Positions 1-6,194 are shown, counted from the first letter of the stretch. The stretch: DNA of 10,268 nucleotides from Candidatus Bipolaricaulota bacterium (GCA_030612485.1 JAUWNS010000076.1:1-10268); one strand, 5' to 3'. Numbers and translations are program-made. The notes: generated by a model from the sequence alone, not told the origin.

Positions 1-3000
1 GGGAAGGATGGATTGAGTCTGGAGCTCATCAACCCGTACCTTGGTGAGGCGAGGAACACGGAACGGGAGTGCAAGGATAAGGATCTCACGTACTCGCGCC
101 CATTAAGGGTAACAGCGCGCCTATTGCAGGAAGGGAAACTCCTCCAGGAGACAGAGCTCTATATCGGGGACTTCCCGATGATGACGAGCCGAGGCACGTT
201 AATCATCAATGGGTCGGAGAACGCTCTTGTCAACGAACTCACCCGTGCTCCCGGTGTCTATTTCACAAAGGAGGACAAGGCCCAGTACAAGGGGCACATC
301 CTTCCCGAGTTGGGGGCGTGGCTGGAGATCATCCTTGATACCAAACGGGGGCTCCTCAGAGCGAACCTCGATCGCAAGGGAAAGGTCCTGGCGACCGTCT
401 TCTTGAAGGCGTTGGGGATCGATGAGGCAAAGATCCGTTCCTATTTCAGTTACGAGATCTCCCCAGTCACCGTGGAGACGCTGGAGGAACAGATCGGGCG
501 TCGTGCAGCAGTGGCCGTGAAGAAAGAGGAGAAGCTCCTGTTGGCCGCGGGGGAAGAGCTGGAGAAGGATCACCTTGTTCCTTTGGCGAACGCTGGTCTC
601 TCCTCGATCAAATTCGTCAACCCCTATATCCAGAGAACATTGGAAGAGGATCAGATCACGACACAGGAGGAGGCCCTCCGTGCGGTCTACCATCGGCTGC
701 GCCCCTCTGACCGCTCCTCTCCTGCCCAGATGGGGGAGTACCTGGAGAATCTGTACTTCCACCCTACGAGTTATCACCTCTCCGAGGTGGGACGGTTCAA
801 GGTCAATCGCAGGCTGGGTATGGAGCTGAAGCAGACCGTCCTCTATCCTGCGGACATCGTGCGCACGATCAAGCGACTCATCGAGGTACCGAACGATCCG
901 TCTCTCATCGATGAGAAGGACCACCTGGCGAACAAACGAGTCCGCCTCCCGGGTGAGCTTGCGGAGAACGCGCTTAGGACTGGGTTGGTGCGGATGGCAC
1001 GGATTGCGCGAGACAAGCTCTCCAAGTACGTTCTCGATGAGAAGGACACGATCCGGCGCCTGATCTCCACGCGCACGGTTCAGGGGGCGATCAATCAGCT
1101 CTTCTACACCGGACGCTTCTCCCAGTTCCTCGAGCAGACGAACCCACTGACCGAGCTAACGCATAAACGGCGGCTGAGTGCTTTAGGCGGAGGACTAACC
1201 AAGCGCCGCGCGAAGATCGAGGTGCGGGACGTTCACTCTTCTCACTATTCGCGCATTTGCCCGATCGAGACCCCGGAAGGGCAGAACATCGGCTTGATCA
1301 CCTCTCTTGCCTGTTACTCCAAGGTGAACGACTTTGGATTCCTCGTTGCGCCCTATCGAAAGGTCGTAAAGGGCAAGGTCACGGATGAGATCGTCTACTT
1401 GATGGCCGACGATGAGGAGAACTACAAGATCACCACAGCAACGACGCCGGTGGGGAAAGATGGCCGCATCCTCGGCGAACGGGTAGAGGTGCGCACAGGG
1501 CATGAGGACCTCCGACTCGTTCCCCCGAAGGAGGTTGACTTTATCGGGGTCTCTCCGAAGGCGCTTGTGGGGATTTCTTCGGCGTTGATCCCATTCCTCG
1601 AACACGATGACTCGAACCGCGCATTGATGGGAGCGAATATGCAGCGCCAATCGGTACCGCTCCTCCGTCCGGAAGCACCGTTCGTCGGAACCGGGCTGGA
1701 ACGCCAGGCAGCGATGGACTCGGGTATGCTCCTCTTGAGCGAGAGCAACGGTGTGGTGAAGGAGGTCGATGCGCGCCAGATCACGATCCAGAAAGGGCGC
1801 AAGAAGACGGTCTATCCACTGATCAACTTTGAGCGCTCGAATCAGAGCACTATCCTCCACCAGCGCCCCGTTGTCGCTGAAGGAGATAAGGTGAAGGAAG
1901 GGGATCTCATCGCCGATGGCCCGTCGAGCGACCTTGGTGAGCTGGCCCTGGGACGCAATCTCTTCGTGGGAATCATGCCGTTCGACGGGTACAACTACGA
2001 GGATGCGATCGTCATCAGCGAGCGCGTCGTCCGGGAGGACCTGCTCGATTCGATCCATATCGAAGAGTTTGAGGTGAAGGCCGAAGAGACGAAACTTGGT
2101 CCCGAGGAGATCACAGCGGATATCCCCAATATCTCCAAAGAGGATCTGAAGAACCTTGATGAGGACGGGATCGTCCGTGTGGGAACAGTCGTTCGCACCG
2201 GGGACATCCTCGTGGGGAAGATCACGCCACGCGGAGAATCCGAACCGACCCCAGAGGAGAAGATCTTCCGCTCCATCTTCGGCGAACGAGCACGCAACGT
2301 GAAGAACACATCACTTCGGATGATCCCGGTATCGGGGACCGCTAAGGTGATCAAGGTCAAGAAGTTCTCCCGCGATCAGGGGGATGAGCTTGATGCCGGA
2401 GTGAACGAGCTCGTCAAGATCTTCGTTGCCCAACGCAAGAAGATCTCCGTTGGGGACAAGCTCGCTGGCCGACATGGAAACAAAGGGGTGATCTCCACCA
2501 TCCGTCCGGTGGAGGAGATGCCGTTCCTCCCCGATGGCACGCCGCTCGATGTGGTCTTGAACCCGATGGGGGTTCCCTCGCGTATGAACCTGGGTCAGAT
2601 CTTCGAGGCGAACCTAGGTTGGCTAGCGCAGCTCAAGGGGGAGCTAGTGGCAACCCCGATCTTCGATGGAGCCCAGGAAGACGAAATCTTGGAAGAGCTA
2701 CATGATGAACGAGTAAAGGCCAACCTGGCACAGGGAGATAACTACGACGGTAAGGTGATTCTGCGTGATGGGCGGACCGGTAAACCGTTCGACCGGCCGA
2801 TCACGGTGGGAAGCATGTACGTCCTGAAACTGGAACACATAGCCGACGAGAAGATCCATGCCCGTTCGACTGGTCCGTACGCACTGATCACACAGCAGCC
2901 CCTGGGCGGGAAGGCACAGTTTGGCGGACAGCGGTTGGGGGAGATGGAGGTGTGGGCTCTCGAAGCCTACGGCGCGTCGGCCCTGTTGCAGGAGATGCTC

Positions 3001-3180
3001 ACCGTGAAGTCGGACGACACTCGCGGACGAATCCAGCTGTACAAAGCAATCCTGAAGGGAGAAGAGTTCCCTAAACCCGGACTCCCCGAGTCGTTCCGCG
3101 TTCTCGTCCGCGAACTGAGGAGCCTCGGTCTCGACCCTCGTCTGTTCGATAGGGACAACCGTGAAATCGACATTACCTGA
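1..3180 (+). CDS. rpoB: DNA-directed RNA polymerase subunit beta (5' end outside window)
   Basis: Beta subunit of core RNA polymerase, which forms one side of the active-site cleft and binds rifamycins. The frame is open from base 1 (GKDG before SLEL), so the TTG at 13 is not the start. By comparison with E. coli RpoB, about 75-80 N-terminal residues are missing. Clear blocks in order: fork/rifampicin region around 1105-1190 (QFLEQTNPL, THKRRLSAL), then CPIETPEGQNIGLI, GYNYEDAIV near 1987, GDKLAGRHGNKGVIS near 2452, and the C-terminal clamp ARSTGPYALITQQPLGGKAQ through EMLTVKSDDTRGR to PESFRVLVRELRSLGLD. The visible 1059 codons are complete to the stop, with no frameshift. The last 20 nt overlap the next gene, which is a Nudix hydrolase and not rpoC; this is unusual. 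Identity is certain from many invariant motifs. Confidence 0.98.
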   Translation, partial: GKDGLSLELINPYLGEARNTERECKDKDLTYSRPLRVTARLLQEGKLLQETELYIGDFPMMTSRGTLIINGSENALVNELTRAPGVYFTKEDKAQYKGHILPELGAWLEIILDTKRGLLRANLDRKGKVLATVFLKALGIDEAKIRSYFSYEISPVTVETLEEQIGRRAAVAVKKEEKLLLAAGEELEKDHLVPLANAGLSSIKFVNPYIQRTLEEDQITTQEEALRAVYHRLRPSDRSSPAQMGEYLENLYFHPTSYHLSEVGRFKVNRRLGMELKQTVLYPADIVRTIKRLIEVPNDPSLIDEKDHLANKRVRLPGELAENALRTGLVRMARIARDKLSKYVLDEKDTIRRLISTRTVQGAINQLFYTGRFSQFLEQTNPLTELTHKRRLSALGGGLTKRRAKIEVRDVHSSHYSRICPIETPEGQNIGLITSLACYSKVNDFGFLVAPYRKVVKGKVTDEIVYLMADDEENYKITTATTPVGKDGRILGERVEVRTGHEDLRLVPPKEVDFIGVSPKALVGISSALIPFLEHDDSNRALMGANMQRQSVPLLRPEAPFVGTGLERQAAMDSGMLLLSESNGVVKEVDARQITIQKGRKKTVYPLINFERSNQSTILHQRPVVAEGDKVKEGDLIADGPSSDLGELALGRNLFVGIMPFDGYNYEDAIVISERVVREDLLDSIHIEEFEVKAEETKLGPEEITADIPNISKEDLKNLDEDGIVRVGTVVRTGDILVGKITPRGESEPTPEEKIFRSIFGERARNVKNTSLRMIPVSGTAKVIKVKKFSRDQGDELDAGVNELVKIFVAQRKKISVGDKLAGRHGNKGVISTIRPVEEMPFLPDGTPLDVVLNPMGVPSRMNLGQIFEANLGWLAQLKGELVATPIFDGAQEDEILEELHDERVKANLAQGDNYDGKVILRDGRTGKPFDRPITVGSMYVLKLEHIADEKIHARSTGPYALITQQPLGGKAQFGGQRLGEMEVWALEAYGASALLQEMLTVKSDDTRGRIQLYKAILKGEEFPKPGLPESFRVLVRELRSLGLDPRLFDRDNREIDIT

Positions 3181-3643
3181 GGAGGAGCCCGAAGAGCGAT
3201 CTTCGGGCTTTGTCCTCTACGCGTTAGAACAGGGAGAGAGACGTTACCTCCTTCTTCGCCACCGGAACGGTGGCCATTGGGGCTTTCCCAAGGGGCAGAT
3301 CGAGGATGGAGAGGGTGAAAAAGAGGCGGCCCTACGCGAGGTGCGAGAGGAGACGGAGATCGATCTGATCGAACAGATCCCTGGTTTTCGCGAGGTGAAT
3401 CGCTACCACTTTCTCCGTGATAGTCAGTCGCTCCTGAAGGAGGTCGTCTACTTCCTCGGACACGTCCTCCCTGGCGAGCCGGTCCTCTCGAACGAGCACC
3501 TCGATGGAAAATGGTTCCCTTATGCAGCGGCCCACGAGATCCTTACCTACGAGAACGCACGGCGCATCCTGGCAACGGCGGAGAAGCACCTGCGTACCCA
3601 CCCACCCACCCCACCCAGAGAGCCCGACCAAAGTAGAGGGTGA
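3161..3643 (+). CDS. Nudix hydrolase, Ap4A hydrolase-like
   Basis: A 160-aa Nudix protein, probably an asymmetric bis(5'-nucleosyl)-tetraphosphatase that degrades alarmone-like dinucleotides. Features: GHWGFPKGQIEDGE (residues 38-51), a Nudix box from G45 to I67 with REVREE metal-ligand glutamates, a KEVVYFLG strand, and an Ap4A-hydrolase-like tail (SNEHLDGKWFPY, then LTYENARRIL). The box has Glu66 where the consensus (REUxEExGU) has Gly. The GTG start at 3161 lies inside rpoB; it has only a weak AGGG upstream, but no other in-frame start occurs nearby and the family fold begins about 15 residues later. The 20-nt overlap suggests translational coupling to rpoB. The C-terminus (HPPTPPREPDQSRG) is low complexity, encoded by CCCA repeats. 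The family call is firm; the exact substrate is inferred. Confidence 0.87.
   Translation: MKSTLPEEEPEERSSGFVLYALEQGERRYLLLRHRNGGHWGFPKGQIEDGEGEKEAALREVREETEIDLIEQIPGFREVNRYHFLRDSQSLLKEVVYFLGHVLPGEPVLSNEHLDGKWFPYAAAHEILTYENARRILATAEKHLRTHPPTPPREPDQSRG
3597..3616 (-). other. G-quadruplex motif on minus strand
   Basis: The plus strand reads CCC-A-CCC-A-CCC-A-CCCC-A-CCC, so the minus strand has five G-tracts separated by single T loops. This satisfies the G3N1-7 rule with the shortest loops. It lies in the last codons of the Nudix gene, with the G-rich strand as the template for that gene. Structure formation is inferred, not shown. Confidence 0.7.
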
Positions 3644-3672
3644 GTCATTGAATCCCTGAGGGTTTCATTCCC

Positions 3673-3686
3673 CGCGGCTTGCCGCG
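3673..3686. repeat. REP-like palindrome with CUUG apex, unit 1
   Basis: CGCGGC-TT-GCCGCG is a perfect 6-bp inverted repeat. As RNA it would fold with a G(CUUG)C tetraloop. The same apex recurs 50 nt downstream in a second hairpin, which suggests two units of a REP-type element. The tail here (ATAAGAAATAGAGATTTT) has a delayed T run, so a terminator role is possible but weak. Confidence 0.5.
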
Positions 3687-3717
3687 ATAAGAAATAGAGA
3701 TTTTCGGCCCATTCATA

Positions 3718-3744
3718 CCCCGTCCGCTTGCGGCGGGGTTCTTG
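3718..3744 (+). terminator. Candidate intrinsic terminator / REP-like hairpin unit 2
   Basis: CCCCG-T-CCGC-TT-GCGG-CGGGG forms a 9-bp GC stem with one bulged T, followed by TTCTTG. As RNA the apex is a CUUG tetraloop closed by G-C. It is placed to end the rpoB-Nudix transcript, but the T tract is short. It may instead be a dispersed palindrome serving as a terminator. Confidence 0.45.
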
Positions 3745-3754
3745 ATTGCAACTA

Positions 3755-3797
3755 CAATCACTCAATCTCCCGCTCACTCAATCTCTCAATTCATTGA
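3755..3797. repeat. Short tandem repeat block, copy 1 (TCACTCAATCTC units)
   Basis: TCACTCAATCTC occurs exactly at 3758-3769 and 3774-3785 (period 16), followed by TCAATTCATTGA. The block is homologous to one at 6155-6194: both share CAATCACTCAAT, then CTCCCG, then TCACTCAAT, and the second copy has an extra GGTTCAAT. It ends 8 nt beyond the stop of the minus-strand 69-aa gene. Confidence 0.7.
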
Positions 3798-3805
3798 TGT
3801 CCCGA

Positions 3806-4015
3806 TTAAGAGGCCAGATTCTCCAGGTACGCCTGGATATCTTCCAACCCGTAGGTTGTCTTGAGCATCTTGTTGTCCTCTAGCCAGGCGTCCTTGATCG
3901 TGTCATCCCGGCGGATCTCGATATCAGTAAGCCCAATGCTTGCGACCATCTTCTTCGCTTCTTCTTCAATCTGTTTATCCTTCACGCGAAACAGAAACCG
4001 TGGAAAATCTGGCAT
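3806..4015 (-). CDS. Small protein of unknown function (69 aa)
   Basis: I do not recognise this protein. It is likely real: the ATG at 4015 is preceded by a strong Shine-Dalgarno sequence (GGAGGTGG, 4027-4020), and a TATACT box sits about 20 nt further upstream. The 69-aa product is charged and soluble-looking, with no signal peptide, membrane segment or cysteine. The apparent pattern is a strand (RFLFRV), an acidic/lysine-rich helix (DKQIEEEAKKMVASIG), a strand (DIEIRRD), and a C-terminal helix (GLEDIQAYLENL). It is transcribed alone, divergent from the GNAT gene and convergent with the Nudix gene. A small regulatory or protein-binding role is possible, but no function is supported. Confidence 0.72.
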   Translation of the reverse strand: MPDFPRFLFRVKDKQIEEEAKKMVASIGLTDIEIRRDDTIKDAWLEDNKMLKTTYGLEDIQAYLENLAS

Positions 4016-4019
4016 CGTT

Positions 4020-4027
4020 CCACCTCC
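4020..4027 (-). promoter_or_regulatory. Ribosome binding site of the 69-aa gene
   Basis: On the minus strand this reads GGAGGTGG, followed by AACG and the ATG. The near-perfect match to the 16S anti-SD is the main support for the small gene and fixes its start. Confidence 0.75.
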
Positions 4028-4070
4028 AGCTTCAAAGTATACCGATTTGGGCGTGGGGAATCAGCTGGAG
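4024..4070. promoter_or_regulatory. Inverted repeat spanning the 69-aa gene promoter
   Basis: CTCCAGCT (4024-4031) and AGCTGGAG (4063-4070) are perfect 8-nt inverted arms separated by 31 nt. Between them, on the minus strand, lies a TATACT -10 candidate (4041-4036). The -35 region (CTGATT, 17-nt spacing) is weak and overlaps the upstream arm. The near arm overlaps the expected transcription start and part of the ribosome binding site. The arrangement suits an operator but is unproven. Confidence 0.35.
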
Positions 4071-4107
4071 AGTAGACGGTTCAGCCGATTTTACGTATCG
4101 TAGTGAT

Positions 4108-4623
4108 ATGTCTTCCAATCCTTCCGCGACTATCGAGGTCATCATCGCACAGGAAGGTGATCTTCCTTTGTTGGCCGCGCTCCTACGTGCGATCCACGCG
4201 GAAGACGCTCTTGAAGAAGGTCGAAAGCAGGATAGGCCCCCTGATGCAGGGGTACGGGAGAGTCTTGCAAGATACAATGCGCTCTCTTCCGACTCAATGT
4301 GGTTCCTGCTCGCCCTCTCTCGTGGCAAGTCGGTGGGGTACGCTGCGTTCGTTCGCATTCCCAAGCTTGATCGACGTGTCGGCTTTCTCTATCTTGATGA
4401 ACTGCACGTCCTCTCCGGGTATCGCCGGTGTGGTGTGGGAACTGCCCTTATGAGGAGGGGGGTTGCCCTTGTTCGGGATCTCGGTCTTGCGGGGATTCGC
4501 CTCCTCACGCGGCCGAGGAATGTTGCCGCACAACGGTTCTACGAATATCTTGGCTTCTCAAAGTCTGAATCGATCCTGTACGAACGGTTGACTGGACAGG
4601 ATGGGGATTCCGTTTTAGAATGA
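4108..4623 (+). CDS. GNAT family N-acetyltransferase
   Basis: A 171-aa acetyltransferase of the GCN5 fold, transferring acetyl from acetyl-CoA to an amine that cannot be predicted. Motif A is present: strand YLDELHVL (residues 96-102) followed by the pyrophosphate loop RRCGVGTA (106-113). Motif B follows as RPRNVAAQRFYEYLGF (135-150), with the usual Asn, Tyr and Gly-Phe. The frame is open upstream to 3940, but the ATG at 4108 begins the family-length protein; the upstream part would lie within the divergent 69-aa gene and its promoter. No good ribosome binding site precedes 4108, so the start is less certain. The stop overlaps the pdp start by 4 nt (ATGA), implying co-translation with nucleoside phosphorylase. 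Family certain, substrate unknown. Confidence 0.88.
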   Translation: MSSNPSATIEVIIAQEGDLPLLAALLRAIHAEDALEEGRKQDRPPDAGVRESLARYNALSSDSMWFLLALSRGKSVGYAAFVRIPKLDRRVGFLYLDELHVLSGYRRCGVGTALMRRGVALVRDLGLAGIRLLTRPRNVAAQRFYEYLGFSKSESILYERLTGQDGDSVLE

Positions 4624-5939
4624 ACACTATGAAAACAGTCGACCTGATCAGAAAGAAGCGTGATGGAGGGAAGCTCACTCGCGAGGAGATCGAGTTCCTG
4701 ATCGGCGGGTACATCAAAGGAGAGATTCCCGACTATCAGGTCTCCGCTCTCCTGATGGCGATCTACTTTTGCTCGATGGATGACGAAGAGACAGCGATCC
4801 TCACCGATGTCATGGCCCATTCCGGGACGATGCTCGATCTCTCTAAACTCCAGGGCTACCCGGTCGACAAGCACTCTACCGGTGGAGTGGGAGACACCAC
4901 CTCTCTAATTCTGATTCCGCTCCTTGCTGCTGCGGGTCTCACCGTGGCCAAGCTCTCCGGTCGTTCCCTCGGGCACACCGGAGGGACGATCGATAAGCTG
5001 GAATCGATCCCTGGGTTCCGCACCGACCTTTCTCGCGAGGCGTTCCTGGGGTTGGTCGAGAATTCGGGGTTTGCCCTTGCCGATCACACGGCGGACATGG
5101 TCCCCGCCGATCAACTCCTCTACGAGCTGCGTGATGTTACCTCCACTGTCGATTCGCTCCCCTTGATCGTTGCCTCGATCATGTCGAAGAAGATCGCCGG
5201 TGGGGCGAAGGGGATCGTGATCGACGTCAAGACCGGTGCCGGTGCCTTCCTCTCTAAACTCGAAGACTCGCGACACCTTGCCCGCTCGCTCGTTGCGATC
5301 GGCGCGCATCTCGGGCGGAAGATCTCGGCGTTGATCACCGATATGTCCCAACCGCTAGGAATGATGGTCGGAAACGCGCTCGAAGTGAAAGAGGCGATCG
5401 CCGTCTTGAAGGGGGAAGGCCCACAGGACCTAGAGGACCTGTGTTGCGAGCTCGGAGCGGAGCTCCTCCTCTTCTCCGAGAAGGAGAGCGAGCGCAACGA
5501 TGCGGTTGCAGCGATGCGAGTGCTCCTGCATGATGGATCAGCCCTTGCGAAGTTTGTGACTCTTGTGGCGAATCAGGAAGGGGATCCGGGTATTATCGAG
5601 GATCTCTCGCTCCTTCCCACGGCGAGCCAGAGGGTAGATGTCCTGGCTTCACGTTCAGGCATTATCGTCGAGCTCGATGCCTTGGCGATCGGGCAAGCTG
5701 CGAACCTTCTCGGTGCCGGTCGATTCGTCAAGGAGGATACGGTTGATTACGCCGTAGGGATCGAGCTCCTGCGAAAGATAGGCGACCCTGTGACGGAAGG
5801 GGAATCTCTTGCGATCTTGCACGTCAACGACACGACGAACCTCGATCGTGCACGCGCGATGGTAAAGGAGGCCTACACGATCGGCGAAGGACCGGTTACA
5901 CCACCTCCGCTGATCGTTGAACGGATCAGCGAAGATTGA
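4620..5939 (+). CDS. pdp: Pyrimidine-nucleoside phosphorylase
   Basis: Cytosolic salvage enzyme that phosphorolyses uridine, deoxyuridine or thymidine to base plus (deoxy)ribose-1-phosphate. Numbered from 4620 (439 aa), it aligns with E. coli thymidine phosphorylase residue for residue at the active site: KHSTGG with H85, phosphate-site T123, and R171, S186 and K190 in RDVTSTVDS through IMSKK. The family signature is SGRSLGHTGGTIDKLE (113-128), with Ser116 where Gly or Ala is usual. Lys111 replaces the Met of E. coli TP; from memory this Lys is typical of the broader-specificity Pdp (PyNP) group, hence the name over deoA. An ATG at 4629 (MKTVDLIRKKRDG) matches the usual family start; the ATG at 4620 overlaps the GNAT stop. 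Spacing from AGGATGGGG upstream is long for either. Confidence 0.93.
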   Translation: MNTMKTVDLIRKKRDGGKLTREEIEFLIGGYIKGEIPDYQVSALLMAIYFCSMDDEETAILTDVMAHSGTMLDLSKLQGYPVDKHSTGGVGDTTSLILIPLLAAAGLTVAKLSGRSLGHTGGTIDKLESIPGFRTDLSREAFLGLVENSGFALADHTADMVPADQLLYELRDVTSTVDSLPLIVASIMSKKIAGGAKGIVIDVKTGAGAFLSKLEDSRHLARSLVAIGAHLGRKISALITDMSQPLGMMVGNALEVKEAIAVLKGEGPQDLEDLCCELGAELLLFSEKESERNDAVAAMRVLLHDGSALAKFVTLVANQEGDPGIIEDLSLLPTASQRVDVLASRSGIIVELDALAIGQAANLLGAGRFVKEDTVDYAVGIELLRKIGDPVTEGESLAILHVNDTTNLDRARAMVKEAYTIGEGPVTPPPLIVERISED

Positions 5940-6020
5940 AAATGATCGGGTCATTGGAAGCTGGTCCCTTGTTGTTTCGAGTGGGTAGTGACTTCTAATT
6001 TCGGTTCTCACGGGACGGAT

Positions 6021-6036
6021 GCCGGTTTCTACCGGC
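6021..6036 (+). terminator. Candidate terminator hairpin after pdp
   Basis: GCCGGT-TTCT-ACCGGC is a perfect 6-bp stem with a 4-nt loop, 81 nt after the pdp stop and followed by GCTTTCG. The T tract is poor, so this is a weak terminator candidate. It is symmetric and could act in both directions. Confidence 0.35.
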
Positions 6037-6080
6037 GCTTTCGCCAATTACTCGATTCGACAGTTCAACGAATTCCATTC

Positions 6081-6140
6081 TTCGTGCTCTTCGGCGGTGA
6101 ATCCTATTTAGTGTCCATTGTGATGTACTTTAGTAATGCC
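6081..6140. repeat. Possible degenerate dispersed intergenic element
   Basis: The phrases TTCGTGCTCTTCG, GGTGAATCC and GTGTCCATTGTG resemble, from memory, a non-coding element seen between genes in many environmental genomes. There is no second copy in this window to confirm it, and several positions look eroded. Confidence 0.3.
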
Positions 6141-6154
6141 TTTCTCTTCATTTG

Positions 6155-6194
6155 CTCAATCACTCAATGGTTCAATCTCCCGATCACTCAATTC
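6155..6194. repeat. Short tandem repeat block, copy 2 (TCACTCAAT units)
   Basis: TCACTCAAT occurs at 6160-6168 and 6184-6192 with GGTTCAATCTCCCGA between. It aligns with the block at 3755-3797 after allowing one 8-nt GGTTCAAT insertion. It abuts the cdd stop codon (6197-6195). Both copies have the same orientation and both lie just past the stop of a minus-strand gene. Confidence 0.7.

Larger units (their letters stand above)
3644..3805. other. Convergent intergenic region, no gene
   Basis: This 162-nt gap separates the Nudix gene (plus) from the 69-aa gene (minus). It holds a weak GAATCCC-TGA-GGGTTTC stem (3650-3666, one T-T mismatch), two strong hairpins with CTTG apices, and a tandem-repeat block listed separately. 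No credible coding sequence is visible. Confidence 0.7.
5940..6194. other. Convergent intergenic region, no gene
   Basis: This 255-nt gap lies between pdp (plus) and cdd (minus). It contains a hairpin at 6021-6036, a stretch resembling a dispersed intergenic element (about 6081-6140), and the second tandem-repeat block. It is visibly more AT-rich than the flanking genes. An open frame crosses it but shows no ribosome binding site or recognisable protein. Confidence 0.65.

Noticed and set aside
13..15. TTG at 13 as the start of rpoB
   Set aside because: The frame stays open to base 1 and the sequence there already aligns with internal RpoB around E. coli residue 75-80; the true start lies upstream.
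199..924. 241-codon antisense open frame within rpoB
   Set aside because: Shadow of rpoB codon usage; no recognisable protein and no ribosome binding site, opposite a certain gene.
1195..2058. 287-codon antisense open frame within rpoB
   Set aside because: Same reason: its length reflects the GC-rich third-position pattern of rpoB, and the product is arginine/aspartate-rich nonsense.
3650..3666. GAATCCC-TGA-GGGTTTC as the main terminator of the Nudix gene
   Set aside because: The stem contains a T-T mismatch and a 3-nt loop, with a broken T tail; the hairpin at 3718 is a better candidate.
3940..4107. Upstream extension of the GNAT gene
   Set aside because: It would overlap the divergent 69-aa gene and its promoter and adds no GNAT sequence; the ATG at 4108 gives family length.
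3755..6194. The two repeat blocks as ends of a transposon
   Set aside because: The blocks are short internal tandem units in direct orientation, without terminal inverted repeats, and no transposase lies between them.
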